Shown here piece after piece: positions 1-6,605 of a stretch of 6,605 bases of DNA. This stretch comes from an uncultured Caulobacteraceae bacterium (GTDB taxonomy: Bacteria > Pseudomonadota > Alphaproteobacteria > Caulobacterales > Caulobacteraceae). Every line of letters begins with the position of its first letter. The first letter of the stretch is position 1. The position numbers were made by a program, and so were the translations under genes. The stretch lies in NCBI GenBank assembly GCA_937910255.1, contig CALEOQ010000529.1, positions 1 through 6,605 of the forward strand, written 5' to 3'. The notes beneath the pieces are model-generated. The model ran no database searches. It was not told where the DNA came from and worked only from the letters and a program-made list of their open reading frames with translations.

Positions 1-36
1 TTCTGCGGTGAGGTCAGCTGTGTGGACGGGATCTTG
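1..36. other. Unassigned sequence outside the left adapter
   Basis: These bases lie outside the left flow-cell spacer and so cannot be contiguous genomic DNA of the organism. I recognise no primer, barcode or gene in them. The likeliest origin is low-quality base calling after a read ran through the insert, the adapter and the spacer. An additional construct or barcode sequence is the alternative. They should not be annotated as biology. Confidence 0.6.
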
Positions 37-110
37 TTTTTTTTTTCAAGCAGAAGACGGCATACGAGATTACGACGTGACTGGAGTTCAGACGTGTGCT
101 CTTCTGATCT
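37..110 (+). other. Illumina P7 flow-cell/index adapter (contamination)
   Basis: A run of exactly ten T (37-46) is followed by the P7 flow-cell sequence (47-70), six index-like bases tacgac (71-76) and the TruSeq read-2 adapter arm (77-110). The arm matches the standard adapter except for T instead of C at 105. The ten T equal the spacer on grafted P7 oligonucleotides, so the whole block is synthetic. Translated in the frame of the downstream kinase it yields the string SSRRRHTR...WSSDVCSSDL, a known signature of adapter contamination in protein databases. Genomic sequence begins at about 111. Confidence 0.97.
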
Positions 111-111
111 C

Positions 112-1508
<1,397 letters not shown>

Positions 1509-1512
<4 letters not shown>

Positions 1513-2411
1513 CGCGCGGCCACCTGCAGGAAGGCGCGGCCGGCGGCGAAGTCGCCGACCTCCACATAGGCCCGGCGGACGGCCGGCCCCTGCGAAAACA
1601 GAAATTCCACGGCCACGGCCTCCCGCGGGTCCAGAGCCGCCAGCCTGACGGCGGCTTCGGCGGGAAAACGGAAGGCCCAGCCGGCGCCCATCTCCTCGGG
1701 CCGCAGGTCGAGCCCAGCCTTGCTGCGGGCCTCGGCCGAATAGGTGCGCCGGGCGCCAGGCGGCGGCAGGCGTCGGGCGAGGTCCTGGTCGCCCCGCAGA
1801 TCGAGATACGGCCGCGCCGCGCGGCTGTCGTCCCGCAGCACCAGGCGGGCGGCATAGGGCGTGCGCCCGTCGGCGAAGCTCGCCAGGGCCAGCAGCACCG
1901 GCGCCCCATCTCGACCGGCCAGGCCAAACACCATTTCGCCGCCGGCGAAGTCGCTCTGCTGGGCCAGGCGCCAGCGGTGGATTTCAGCGCTCGATGTGCG
2001 ATCGGCCCGCCAGTCGGCGGTTTCGCCGGGATAGGTGATCTGCCGCAGGCGCGCGAAGCCCTGGAAGGCGCTGCGCACATGGGCCGCGGCCTCGGTCACG
2101 GGCTCGGAGTCGCAGACGACGGTCGCCGCCGAGGCCAGGGCATGGGCGTCGGCCTTGGACAGTTGGGCCGGCGTGGCGCCGCTCCGCATGGCGGCGTTGC
2201 GGGTCTGGACGCGGCCGGCCTCCAGGGCGGCGCGCAGGCCGGCGTCAAAGAAGCCGCACCGCTGATCGGCGGCGGCCATGGCGGTGCGCTCGATATAGAG
2301 ATCCAGCGGTCCGGCGACCGCCACCATCGGCGCGGCGAGCATGCCCGCCGCGGCCATCGACCCCATCCATCGAGACGCCCGACGCTGCGCAGTGTCGCGC
2401 TTGATCGTCAT
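1509..2411 (-). CDS. Secreted protein of unknown function
   Basis: I do not recognise the family. Starting at the ATG at 2411 the product is 300 residues. The N-terminus looks like a Sec signal peptide: basic residues up to about position 14, a hydrophobic core at 19-33, and a probable signal-peptidase I site AVA|GP after residue 33. An upstream in-frame GTG at 2450 would add 13 residues ahead of the basic region and is less likely. A Gln-Arg-Arg stretch precedes the core, but it lacks the Tat consensus. The mature protein has two cysteines close to its N-terminus (contexts QRCGFF and VVCDSE) that could form a disulfide in the periplasm. It has no lipobox, no further membrane segment and no catalytic motif that I can identify. 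The gene converges on the kinase gene with overlapping stop codons and diverges from the DUF1491 gene across about 160 bp. Confidence 0.8.
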
Positions 2412-2569
2412 GCGTCCATCTCGTGTCTTTGCGGCTCTGCGGCCTTTCACGCACCTTGGGGCCCCAGCGGTTGTCTTTCGGTTAGCGGCCCGAACTTTCC
2501 TGTCGCCGCGCGTCTGCGGCTTGCGAGGCGCGGCGGCCCATGCCCTAAGCAGGGCCGGAGGGACAAGAC
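2412..2569. promoter_or_regulatory. Divergent intergenic region
   Basis: This gap separates the starts of the secreted-protein gene (minus) and the DUF1491 gene (plus), so it should hold promoters for both. I see a perfect 10-bp palindrome TGGGGCCCCA at 2457-2466, whose role is unknown. A GCTAACC string on the minus strand around 2483-2489 resembles the start of the Caulobacter housekeeping -10 element (GCTANAWC), but I find no convincing -35 partner. A Shine-Dalgarno sequence GGAGGG at 2557-2562 belongs to the DUF1491 gene. Neither promoter can be placed with confidence. Confidence 0.35.
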
Positions 2570-2902
2570 ATGATCCTGTCGACAGATGTCTGGGCCGCCG
2601 CCCTGATCCGCCGCGCCGAGCTGTCCGGCGGTTTCGGCGTCGTGGCCCGCAAGGGCGACGCCCGCGCCGGCGCCGTTCTGGTCAAGGCGGTGAACCTGTC
2701 GGACAAGACGGTGCGGCTCTATACCGAGGCCACCCGCGGCGACGGCGAGCAGATCTGGATGCGCCCGACCATGGCCACCGAGGAGCCGGAGGTGGACGCC
2801 TATATCGCCCGGGCCGCCCGCATCGACCCCGACATCTGGGTGGTCGAGGTCGAGGACAAACAGGGCCGACACTTCCTCACCGAGCCGGTTGAGGAGGGAT
2901 AG
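2570..2902 (+). CDS. DUF1491 family protein
   Basis: A complete 110-residue protein resembling the DUF1491 family, which is known mainly from alphaproteobacteria and has no established function. It opens with a Leu-Ser-Thr-Asp-Val-Trp-Ala-Ala stretch and a Gly-Gly-Phe-Gly-Val-Val-Ala-Arg-Lys-Gly-Asp segment. The mid-protein contains the pattern Leu-Tyr-Thr-Glu-Ala-Thr, and an acidic Asp-Pro-Asp-Ile-Trp-Val-Val-Glu-Val-Glu-Asp stretch near the C-terminus reads as a predicted beta strand. It has no signal peptide or membrane segment, so it is expected to be cytoplasmic. The ATG start is supported by a strong Shine-Dalgarno GGAGGG ending seven bases upstream (2557-2562). Its last codons contain an AGGAGG (2892-2897), which may serve the overlapping acetyltransferase gene. 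The family assignment is from recalled similarity and is fairly sure. Confidence 0.85.
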   Translation: MILSTDVWAAALIRRAELSGGFGVVARKGDARAGAVLVKAVNLSDKTVRLYTEATRGDGEQIWMRPTMATEEPEVDAYIARAARIDPDIWVVEVEDKQGRHFLTEPVEEG

Positions 2903-3392
2903 GATCGCAAAGCCGCCCTCCTTGCCGCCCTCCTTTGCGATCCGACGGGCCAGCGTCGCCGATCTCGACCTGGTGTTCCGTCTGCACGTCGACTCTGTGC
3001 AAGCCCACTGTGGTTCTCACTATGATGAGGCGCAGATGCAGGCATGGTTTGCCGAGCGGTCGGGCGAGAACTATCGCAGCGCTGTCGAACAGGGGGCGCT
3101 TTGGATCGCCGAGTCCGAAGGCGAGCCCGTCGGCTTCACAGAGTTCTTTCCCGGCCTGATCTCGATGCTCTTCGTGCGGGGAACGTCATCGGGCCGGGGC
3201 TGGGGTCGCCGTCTGCTGAACTTTGCGATCACCGGCGCCAGCGCAGGCTCCGCCGACCCGATCAGGCTGGAGTCGACGTTGAACGCCGAGGCGTTCTACC
3301 GGCACAATGGTTTCGAGGCGCTTGGACCCGGCCACCTGAGCCGGCCTGGTGGCGTATTGCTGCCCACCATTCTGATGGTTCACCGCCGATAA
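2889..3392 (+). CDS. GNAT family N-acetyltransferase
   Basis: A small acetyltransferase of the GNAT fold, expected to move an acetyl group from acetyl-CoA to an amine; the substrate cannot be told. Numbered from the TTG at 2889 (167 residues), the fold begins near residue 17 (AIRRASVADLD). The strand before the cofactor loop is ISMLFV (91-96), and the pyrophosphate loop GRGWGRRLL spans 102-110. The position usually held by Gln or Arg ahead of this loop is Ser101. The C-terminal motif LNAEAFYRHNGFEALG is typical of the family. The start is uncertain. TTG 2889 is the earliest in-frame standard start but has no ribosome site before it, and TTG 2922 would begin just before the conserved fold. The only good Shine-Dalgarno (AGGAGG, 2892-2897) lies six bases before an in-frame ATC at 2904. 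The gene overlaps or abuts the DUF1491 gene, so cotranscription is likely. Several codons are less GC-rich than in the neighbours. Confidence 0.85.
   Translation: MRRDRIAKPPSLPPSFAIRRASVADLDLVFRLHVDSVQAHCGSHYDEAQMQAWFAERSGENYRSAVEQGALWIAESEGEPVGFTEFFPGLISMLFVRGTSSGRGWGRRLLNFAITGASAGSADPIRLESTLNAEAFYRHNGFEALGPGHLSRPGGVLLPTILMVHRR
2892..2897 (+). promoter_or_regulatory. Strong Shine-Dalgarno inside the end of the DUF1491 gene
   Basis: AGGAGG lies within the last codons of the DUF1491 gene, just ahead of its TAG stop. It is the best ribosome-binding sequence near the acetyltransferase start, yet no ATG, GTG or TTG in that frame sits at a normal distance downstream: an ATC is 6 bases away and a TTG 24 bases away. 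It may also arise by chance from the Glu-Glu-Gly codons of the DUF1491 protein. Confidence 0.35.
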
Positions 3393-3562
3393 TCGCGAGT
3401 GGACGGCGCCCCCCATCCATCCCGCCGGCCTCGTTGGAACGCCATCGACCTGCATCTGTCGCCCCCGGGAATGGGTCTGCATGACTTGTGGGCGCCGAAC
3501 CCTGTGTTCCGACATGCCGCTGTCACCGGCGGCCGTCTACAGGTCTGACCCGACCTGAGGAT

Positions 3563-3566
3563 GGAG
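3563..3566 (+). promoter_or_regulatory. Ribosome-binding site deciding the phosphotransferase start
   Basis: GGAG ends eight bases before the GTG at 3575, and a further GAGG lies at 3557-3560. This favours GTG 3575 over the in-frame GTG at 3488. The latter would add 29 residues rich in Cys, Arg and Pro that do not look like part of the enzyme. The nearby ATG at 3561 is out of frame. Confidence 0.55.
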
Positions 3567-3574
3567 CCGAGGCC

Positions 3575-4573
3575 GTGCCGCCGATCAAACGACTGGCCTT
3601 CGATGTGAGCCTGGACCAGGCCGCCGCCATCCTGGCCGCGTTCGATCCCGAGCTCTCGCCCGAGCGCATCACGCCCCTGCAGGGCGGCAGCACTGAGGTC
3701 TATCGCATCGACCTCATGGGCGGCGGCGCGCCGCTGGTCCTCAAGCTCTATGCCGACGAGCCCGCCTGGCGCGCCGGCAAGGAGCGGCGGGTGGCCGAGA
3801 TGCTGAAGGCGGACACGACGATCGCCATCCCGCATTGGCTCGTGTTCGACGAGTCCCGCGCCATCCTGCCCCTGCGTTTTGCCCTCACCACCTGGGTCCC
3901 CGGAACGCCGCTCCGCCAGTGGTTCGCCGAGCCCGACCTCGACGATGTCTATCGGCAGGTCGGCGCCCTGGTGCGGGCGTTCCACACCGTGCCGATGCCG
4001 GCCTACGGCTATCTGCACGACCGTGGCCTGATCGATCCCGAGCCGACCAACGCCGCCTATATGACCGGAACCTTCGGGCGCGCCCTGGGCCGGTTCCTTG
4101 ACGGTGGCGGCGACGCCGACCTCGCCCGCCGGCTGGAGGACCTGTTCACCCAGAACGCCGATGTGCTGATGGAGATCGGCGGACCCGTGCTGTGCCACGA
4201 CGATTTCCACCAGGGCAACATCCTCGCCGAACAGGCCGCCGATGGGCGGCTGCGCCTGACCGGTCTGGTGGACTTCGGCAATGCCCGCTCGGCCGACCGC
4301 CTCTTCGACCTCGCCAAGGCGCTGTTCTGCTGCGCCCATGAGGATCCGCGCAGCCCCGGTCCGATCCTGGAGGGCTACGGCGCGATCGACCATCCCGACC
4401 CGCAACGCGCCCTCTGGGTCTATATGCTGCACCACCGGCTGAGCATGTGGGGCTGGCTGACCCGCCTGGGCGACGATCCCGCCGCGCCTGATGGGCCAGG
4501 GGGGATCCTGCGTGATCTGCAGGCCATGGCCGAGCTTGGCCTGGCTTCGGACGCCTTCGAGGCTGCAGGCTGA
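3575..4573 (+). CDS. APH-fold phosphotransferase (aminoglycoside phosphotransferase family)
   Basis: A 332-residue protein with the kinase-like fold shared by aminoglycoside phosphotransferases, choline and homoserine kinases and many uncharacterised enzymes. It would transfer the gamma-phosphate of ATP to a hydroxyl on a small molecule. The nucleotide loop LQGGSTEVYRI is at residues 35-45 and the ATP-binding Lys57 is in LVLKLY. The catalytic HDDFHQGN (208-215) contains the presumed base Asp210 and the metal ligand Asn215, and VDFGNA holds the second metal ligand Asp233. All core residues are present, so it should be active. The C-terminal part (YMLHHRLSMWGWL) is helical and aromatic, as in substrate-binding lobes of the family. 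It has no signal peptide. The gene is 182 bp downstream of the acetyltransferase gene. Family membership is secure. An antibiotic-resistance role is not supported, because the context is chromosomal with no mobile DNA and most family members act on metabolites. Confidence 0.9.
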   Translation: MPPIKRLAFDVSLDQAAAILAAFDPELSPERITPLQGGSTEVYRIDLMGGGAPLVLKLYADEPAWRAGKERRVAEMLKADTTIAIPHWLVFDESRAILPLRFALTTWVPGTPLRQWFAEPDLDDVYRQVGALVRAFHTVPMPAYGYLHDRGLIDPEPTNAAYMTGTFGRALGRFLDGGGDADLARRLEDLFTQNADVLMEIGGPVLCHDDFHQGNILAEQAADGRLRLTGLVDFGNARSADRLFDLAKALFCCAHEDPRSPGPILEGYGAIDHPDPQRALWVYMLHHRLSMWGWLTRLGDDPAAPDGPGGILRDLQAMAELGLASDAFEAAG

Positions 4574-4591
4574 GCCGTACGCCCCGTTAAC

Positions 4592-4611
4592 CGGTTTCGT
4601 CCACCGAACCG
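4592..4611 (+). other. Short hairpin after the phosphotransferase gene
   Basis: CGGTTTCG (4592-4599) can pair with CGAACCG (4605-4611), giving seven base pairs with one bulged T (4597) around a five-base loop. It begins 18 bases after the phosphotransferase stop and lies in the 91-bp gap before the next gene. No T-run follows, so it does not meet the criteria for an intrinsic terminator. It could be a weak terminator, an RNA stability element or chance in GC-rich DNA. Confidence 0.25.
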
Positions 4612-4664
4612 AAAGCCGCGCGGGCGCAGGATCGTCCTTCCCCGAACAGTACAGGTGCGTGGCG

Positions 4665-5045
4665 ATGCTTTTCCTCATGAACGACGTGGTCCTCGATCTC
4701 GCCGAGATGAAGCTGACGCCGCGCCTCACGGCCGACCGATTTCGCGCCCTGTCCTTCCCCTCGATCATGCGCATGGGCCAGGAGCTCTATGCCGAGACGC
4801 CGTTGCTGCATGTGGAGCGCCCCAACCGCGCCATGCGTCTGGCGTCCCTGATCCAGGCCAAGGCGCCGACCATCACCGGCGCCCTGTTCGTGGTCCCGGG
4901 CTTCGAGGCCGATCCGCAAGACGTGACCATCCGCTTCGCCGAGCTGGGCCAGGCGGCCCTGGAGGACCTGAAGGTCCGTCAGGACGAGGGCGACCTCGAC
5001 ATGCTGGCCTGCGACCGCCAGGTCTGGCGTCGGCTCGCGGCCTGA
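4665..5045 (+). CDS. Conserved-looking small protein of unknown function
   Basis: I do not recognise this 126-residue product. It opens with a hydrophobic MLFLMNDVVLDL stretch too short and too acidic to be a signal peptide. A segment with Arg-Phe-Arg-Ala-Leu-Ser-Phe-Pro-Ser-Ile-Met-Arg-Met follows, then a probable beta strand GALFVVPGF mid-protein, and a helical C-terminal third rich in Glu, Asp and Leu that ends in WRRLAA. There is one cysteine and no membrane helix or catalytic motif. Third codon positions are strongly GC-biased across the whole frame, which supports real coding. The start is open: GTG 4659, ATG 4665 and ATG 4677 are all in frame and none has a strong Shine-Dalgarno. ATG 4665 is a compromise. 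The stop lies in the first unit of an 11-bp tandem repeat. The gene sits 91 bp after the phosphotransferase and about 70 bp before prfC, but a functional link to either is not shown. Confidence 0.7.
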   Translation: MLFLMNDVVLDLAEMKLTPRLTADRFRALSFPSIMRMGQELYAETPLLHVERPNRAMRLASLIQAKAPTITGALFVVPGFEADPQDVTIRFAELGQAALEDLKVRQDEGDLDMLACDRQVWRRLAA

Positions 5046-5070
5046 AGCCGGCCTGAAGCCGGCCTGAAGC
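5041..5070 (+). repeat. 11-bp tandem repeat (2.7 units) carrying stop codons in three frames
   Basis: The unit CCTGAAGCCGG occurs twice in full (5041-5051, 5052-5062) and then as CCTGAAGC (5063-5070). Each unit contains a TGA (5043, 5054, 5065). Because 11 is not a multiple of three, the three TGAs fall in three different frames. The first is the stop of the gene ending at 5045. Two GCCGGC copies (5047-5052 and 5058-5063) could also form a six-base-pair hairpin with loop CTGAA. There is no T-run after it, so I do not call a terminator. Replication slippage is a sufficient origin. Confidence 0.9.
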
Positions 5071-5079
5071 GCACGCCGT

Positions 5080-5108
5080 TTGCGTCTGAGGGCCGCGCGC
5101 GCTAACCC
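5080..5108 (+). promoter_or_regulatory. Possible Caulobacter-type housekeeping promoter for prfC
   Basis: TTGCGTC (5080-5086) and GCTAACCC (5101-5108) are separated by 14 bases. The published Caulobacter housekeeping consensus is TTGACGS and GCTANAWC with 10-14 bases between, so the match is partial: TTG and GCTA are the strong parts. Transcription starting about seven bases after the -10 would begin at or next to the prfC ATG (5115), giving a leaderless transcript. This agrees with the absence of a Shine-Dalgarno there. Confidence 0.35.
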
Positions 5109-5114
5109 GCGCCC

Positions 5115-6510
5115 ATGACTCAATCTCCCGCCGCCCAGGCCGCGCGCCGCCGCACCTTCGCGATCATCTCCCACCCCGACGCCGGCAAGACCACGCTGAC
5201 GGAAAACCTGCTGCTGGCCGGCGGGGCGATCCGGGCGGCCGGTCAGGTCCGCGCCCGGGGCGAGAACCGCCGCACCCGTTCGGATTGGATGAAGATCGAG
5301 CGCGAGCGGGGCATCTCCGTCTCGGCTTCGGTGATGACCTTCGACCACGAGGGGTTGATGTTCAACCTGCTCGACACGCCGGGTCACGAGGACTTCTCCG
5401 AAGACACCTACCGCACCCTCACGGCCGCCGACGCCGCGGTCATGGTGCTGGACGCCGCCAAGGGGATCGAGCCCCAGACCCTGAAGCTGTTCGAGGTCTG
5501 CCGCCTGCGCGACATCCCCATCGTCACCTTCATCAACAAGATGGACCGGGAGGCCCAGGACCCCTTCGAGCTGCTGGACGAGATCTCGACCAAGCTGGCG
5601 CTGGACCCTGCGCCCCTCTACTGGCCGGCCGGTTCGGGCGGGCGGTTCAAGGGCATGGTCGACCTGCGCCGGGGCCGCTTCCTGCCCTTCGCCAAGAAGA
5701 CCGCCGATGACGACGGCCATCCCGACCCCATCGCGTTCAAGTCCAACGCCGTCGTTTCCTATCTCGACCCCGACGAGCAGGCCGAGGTGGAGGAGGGCTC
5801 CATGCTGGTGCAGGAGGCCTCCAAGCCCTTCGACCCGCAGTCCTTCCTGGAAGGCCATATGACGCCGGTCTTCTTCGGCTCTGCCCTGCGCAAGTTCGGG
5901 GTCGCCGAGCTGCTGGAAGGCCTGGGCGCCTACGCCCCGCCGCCGGACACCGTGCCGGCGCTTCGGAGCGGCGAGGCGATCCATGTGGCGCCGGGCGATC
6001 GCGAGGTGTCGGGCTTCGTCTTCAAGATCCAGGCGAACATGGACCCCAATCACCGCGACCGGGTGGCCTTCCTGCGTCTGACCTCGGGCCGCTTCACCCG
6101 CGGCATGAAGCTCAAGGTTCAGAACACCGGCCGTCAGCTGTCGGTCAATTCGCCGATCATGTTCTTCGCCTCGGATCGGGAGCTGGCCGAGGAAGCCTTC
6201 GCCGGCGACGTCATCGGCATTCCCAACCACGGGGTCCTGCGGGTGGGCGACAGCCTGTCGGAGACCGGAACCCTGCGGTTCGCTGGCCTGCCCAACTTCG
6301 CCCCGGAAATCCTGCAGCGGGTGCGGGTCAAGGATCCGCTGAAGGCCAAGCACCTGAAGAAGGCCCTGGAGGGTCTGGCCGAGGAGGGCGTCACCCAGCT
6401 GTTCCGCCCCAATATCGGGGCCGACTTCATCGTCGGCGCTGTGGGCCAGCTGCAGTTCGAGGTCATGGCCTACCGCCTGGCCAACGAATACCAGCTGGAT
6501 GTGGCCTTCG
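5115..6510 (+). CDS. prfC: Peptide chain release factor 3, 3' end missing
   Basis: RF3 is a cytosolic translational GTPase that releases RF1/RF2 from the ribosome after peptide termination. The G domain carries the P-loop SHPDAGKTTLTE (residues 19-30), switch region RGISVSAS (65-72), DTPGHEDFSEDTYR (87-100) and NKMD (141-144). The HPDAGKTT and HEDFSEDTYRTLTAAD signatures separate RF3 from EF-G and TypA. A domain II barrel (about 295-340, SGFVFKIQANMDPNHRDR) and the RF3-type GAVGQLQFEVMAYRL segment follow. The first 465 residues are present, and the family is usually about 525-530, so roughly 60 are lost. From 6511 the open frame continues into adapter and its last 11 or so residues (EIGRAPRRERV) are not protein. 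ATG 5115 gives a standard N-terminus for the family but lacks a Shine-Dalgarno sequence, consistent with leaderless initiation. The identification is firm. Confidence 0.96.
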
Positions 6511-6578
6511 AGATCGGAAGAGCGCCGCGTAGGGAAAGAGTGTAGAGCTCGGTGGTCGCCGTATCATTAAAAAAAAAA
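6511..6578 (+). other. Illumina P5 flow-cell adapter, reverse complement (contamination)
   Basis: The 58 bases at 6511-6568 match the reverse complement of the TruSeq universal (P5) adapter, beginning agatcggaagagcg and ending gtatcatt, with three differences (C at 6525, C at 6528, G at 6547). They are followed by exactly ten A (6569-6578), the complement of the T10 spacer on the grafted P5 oligonucleotide. The differences look like sequencing errors. With the P7 block at the other end, this marks both termini of the insert. Confidence 0.97.
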
Positions 6579-6605
6579 CGTCGCACGGCTCCAACGCAGA
6601 TGACC
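6579..6605. other. Unassigned sequence outside the right adapter
   Basis: These 27 bases lie beyond the flow-cell spacer and show no resemblance I can name. As on the left, read noise past the end of the molecule is the simplest explanation. Confidence 0.6.

Noticed and set aside
37..46. T10 and A10 tracts (37-46, 6569-6578) as terminators or promoter A/T tracts
   Set aside because: Each directly abuts an Illumina flow-cell sequence and is exactly ten bases long, matching the oligonucleotide spacer.
3481..3558. Small 25-codon open frame ATG...TGA between the acetyltransferase and phosphotransferase genes
   Set aside because: It has no ribosome site, an unremarkable composition, and a length expected by chance.
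2889..4573. Acetyltransferase and APH-fold phosphotransferase side by side as an aminoglycoside-resistance cassette
   Set aside because: Both belong to broad families dominated by metabolic members. There is no integron, insertion sequence or other mobile DNA, and neither gene shows a resistance-specific signature that I can recognise.
4586..4600. TTAACC as a CtrA-binding half site
   Set aside because: The CtrA consensus needs two TTAA elements seven bases apart. Only one is present here.
3380..4774. Open frame of 464 codons on the minus strand opposite the phosphotransferase
   Set aside because: It covers a recognisable kinase-fold gene and parts of its neighbours, and it shows no motifs. 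It is a composition artefact.
4587..6353. Long open frame of 588 codons on the minus strand opposite prfC
   Set aside because: It is a shadow of prfC in high-GC DNA. The plus strand encodes a textbook GTPase, while the antisense product is low-complexity, rich in Gly, Gln, His, Arg and Val, with no domain.

Overview
The window is a single high-GC genomic insert (about 111-6510) bounded on both sides by Illumina library adapters, including the ten-base T/A spacers of the flow-cell oligonucleotides (37-110 on the left, 6511-6578 on the right). The outermost bases (1-36 and 6579-6605) match nothing I recognise and are probably read noise past the end of the adapter. The first and last genes are therefore cut by the library ends, and the peptide an open reading frame shows upstream of 111 or downstream of 6510 is artefact.

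The insert looks like chromosome from an alphaproteobacterium, most likely Caulobacterales (Caulobacter/Phenylobacterium/Brevundimonas). The grounds are GC-rich third codon positions, a DivJ-like histidine kinase, a DUF1491 gene, and a possible Caulobacter-type promoter lying so close to prfC that the transcript would be leaderless. This is inference from protein resemblance; there is no rRNA gene to confirm it.

Layout: (1) 112-1512 (+), the C-terminal four fifths or so of a membrane-anchored sensor histidine kinase resembling the cell-cycle kinase DivJ. (2) 1509-2411 (-), a secreted protein of unknown function, convergent with the kinase so that the two stop codons overlap. (3) 2570-2902 (+), a DUF1491 protein, divergent from the secreted protein. 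(4) about 2889-3392 (+), a GNAT acetyltransferase overlapping the end of the DUF1491 gene. (5) 3575-4573 (+), an APH-fold phosphotransferase starting at GTG. (6) 4665-5045 (+), a small unrecognised protein, followed by an 11-bp tandem repeat that places a stop codon in all three frames. (7) 5115-6510 (+), peptide chain release factor 3 (prfC), cut by the right adapter about 60 residues before its expected end.

The genes do not form an obvious pathway. They cover cell-cycle signalling, translation termination, and small accessory enzymes without an identifiable substrate. I see no mobile element, CRISPR array, RNA gene, toxin-antitoxin pair or defence module, and nothing that amounts to a new system. 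The most useful observations are the adapter contamination, the overlapping stop codons, the three-frame stop repeat, the possible leaderless prfC, and the unresolved start of the acetyltransferase gene.
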